A stretch of 6,459 nucleotides of DNA from Collinsella sp. AF02-46-1 (GTDB lineage Bacteria > Actinomycetota > Coriobacteriia > Coriobacteriales > Coriobacteriaceae). The stretch lies in NCBI GenBank assembly GCA_934876235.1, contig CAKXKM010000095.1:1-6459 (forward strand), in the 5' to 3' direction. Shown piece after piece: positions 5,980 through 6,459 of this stretch (positions are counted from its first letter, which is position 1; every line of letters begins with the position of its first letter). The notes under the pieces were generated by a model. That model worked only from the letters and a program-made list of their open reading frames with translations. It was not told the DNA's origin and did no database searches. A program made the translations under genes and the position numbers.

Positions 5980-6037
5980 CGAATAGTTTTTTGGCTCTGG
6001 CGAACAGATAAAACTATTCGTTCTGGCGAATAGTTTT
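5980..6037. repeat. Three copies of CGAATAGTTTT in alternating orientation
   Basis: CGAATAGTTTT lies at 5980-5990 and 6027-6037 on the + strand, and its exact reverse complement at 6010-6020. The middle copy can pair with the left copy (11 bp, 19-nt loop) or the right copy (11 bp, 6-nt loop TTCTGG), but not both. TCTGGCGAA is also repeated directly at 5996-6004 and 6022-6030. In addition GCCAAA (5973-5978) can pair with TTTGGC (5990-5995) or with the preceding TTGGC (5965-5969). The right-hand hairpin, flanked by an A run and a T run, might act as a weak bidirectional terminator for the operon. Protein-binding sites are equally possible. Confidence 0.8.
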
Positions 6038-6062
6038 GAGATGTGGTCGGGTGAAGGGTCTG

Positions 6063-6091
6063 TTGCGCCCCGTCCGCAATTCCTTTATTCT
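6063..6091 (+). promoter_or_regulatory. Promoter candidate for tRNA-Thr
   Basis: TTGCGC (6063-6068) and TATTCT (6086-6091) are separated by 17 nt and resemble a sigma-70-type -35/-10 pair. The expected start would be near 6098, about 24 nt before the mature tRNA. The short leader contains GCGC-GAAA-GCGC (6103-6114), a small hairpin with a GNRA-type loop. Confidence 0.5.
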
Positions 6092-6121
6092 TAACAGGCT
6101 TCGCGCGAAAGCGCCAAGTGT

Positions 6122-6196
6122 GCCAGTGTGGCGCAACGGTAGCGCAACTGATTTGTAATCAGTGGGTTGCGGGTTCGATTCCTGTCACTGGCTCCA
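6122..6196 (+). tRNA. tRNA-Thr (anticodon TGT)
   Basis: The 75-nt gene folds into a full cloverleaf. The acceptor arm is GCCAGTG (6122-6128) with CACTGGC (6186-6192), 7 bp without mismatch. The D arm is GCGC (6131-6134) with GCGC (6142-6145), loop AACGGTA. The anticodon arm is ACTGA with TCAGT, loop TTTGTAA (6152-6158), anticodon TGT at 6154-6156, which reads ACA threonine codons. The variable loop has 5 nt. The T arm is GCGGG with CCTGT (two G-U pairs), loop TTCGATT. The discriminator T and CCA are encoded. It has its own promoter candidate and terminator, so it appears to be a single-gene unit, separate from the upstream operon. Confidence 0.97.
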
Positions 6197-6205
6197 TGAG
6201 AGTTT

Positions 6206-6245
6206 CGGGCTCTGTCTCCAAGAGGGACAGGGCCCGTTTCTATTT
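6206..6245 (+). terminator. Rho-independent terminator after tRNA-Thr
   Basis: CGGGCTCTGTC (6206-6216) pairs with GACAGGGCCCG (6226-6236) over 11 bp with one wobble, followed at once by TTTCTATTT (6237-6245). It starts 9 nt after the tRNA CCA end and is the clearest intrinsic terminator in the window. Confidence 0.9.
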
Positions 6246-6459
6246 AGGTGGTGCGCCATCGGGTTAGCGCCCATCCCGTTTTTGGTTTGTCTCGTCCTCC
6301 AGTTTGTCTAAATCTGTAACACCAAGACCGATATTCGGCATCTAACTGTTACAGATTGAGATGAAACTTAGGGTGTTTTAGGGGTGACGCATAATTTCTT
6401 TCGCAAATTGACAACCGCATAGCGGAACACGGCCCGCGCCCCGTCATATGATTTCTAGC
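6246..6459. other. Non-coding stretch to the window end
   Basis: I find no coding frame with a start and ribosome site on either strand. GC is lower in the middle part (about 6280-6410). Visible items are a weak hairpin CGGG (6260-6263) with CCCG (6275-6278) before TTTTT (6279-6283), which may be a backup terminator; two TTTGTCT copies (6285-6291, 6303-6309); the inverted repeat at 6311-6357; TTGACA at 6408-6413 with no -10 box at proper distance; and the short palindrome CCGCATAGCGG (6415-6425). Confidence 0.6.
6311..6357. repeat. 11-bp inverted repeat enclosing a smaller hairpin
   Basis: AATCTGTAACA (6311-6321) and TGTTACAGATT (6347-6357) are exact reverse complements. The 25-nt interval holds a second palindrome, CCGA-TAT-TCGG (6328-6338), nearly centred. 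No T tract follows on either strand, so a terminator is unlikely. An operator pair, a structured leader for a gene beyond the window, or a dispersed extragenic repeat are possible. Confidence 0.75.

Noticed and set aside
5973..6037. CRISPR-like array
   Set aside because: The three copies alternate in orientation, are only 11 bp long and have unequal spacing of 19 and 6 nt. No cas gene is present.
6408..6459. TTGACA near the window end as a promoter for a downstream gene
   Set aside because: The expected -10 position is GGCCCG; CATATGAT lies about 31 nt away, too far.

Overview
The window is a GC-rich bacterial housekeeping block with strong G/C preference at third codon positions and good Shine-Dalgarno sites. 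Gene content and order point to a high-GC Gram-positive. My best guess is a Coriobacteriia member of the Collinsella type, but this rests on general resemblance and not on any search.

Layout. Bases 1-149 hold the C-terminal end of an unidentified upstream gene. An exact 18-bp tandem duplication has copied its stop codon. A strong hairpin follows at 190-225. From 377 to 5895 six genes run on the + strand: disA (cyclic di-AMP synthase), ispD and ispF (two steps of the MEP isoprenoid pathway), cysS (cysteinyl-tRNA synthetase), an RlmB-like 23S rRNA 2'-O-methyltransferase, and a YacP/Rae1-type NYN-domain nuclease. The first four overlap or lie within 3 bp of each other, as do the last two. The only real gap is the 167 bp between cysS and rlmB, and a roughly 103-nt near-perfect palindrome fills most of it.

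After the last gene, about 225 bp of lower-GC non-coding DNA carry a degenerate piece of a tRNA-Thr gene and three copies of an 11-bp motif in alternating orientation. An intact tRNA-Thr(TGT) at 6122-6196 follows, with its own promoter candidate and a strong terminator. The last 214 bp show no gene but contain an 11-bp inverted repeat around a smaller hairpin.

How it fits together. From memory, the order matches a condensed form of the Bacillus subtilis radA-disA-yacL-ispD-ispF-gltX-cysE-cysS-mrnC-rlmB-rae1-sigH region. yacL, gltX, cysE, mrnC and sigH are absent at the corresponding places. The block links second-messenger synthesis, isoprenoid precursors, tRNA charging, ribosome modification and ribosome-associated mRNA decay. 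The genes themselves look ordinary. The less explained material is non-coding: the palindrome before rlmB, the tRNA-Thr remnant, the three-copy switching repeat and the final inverted repeat.
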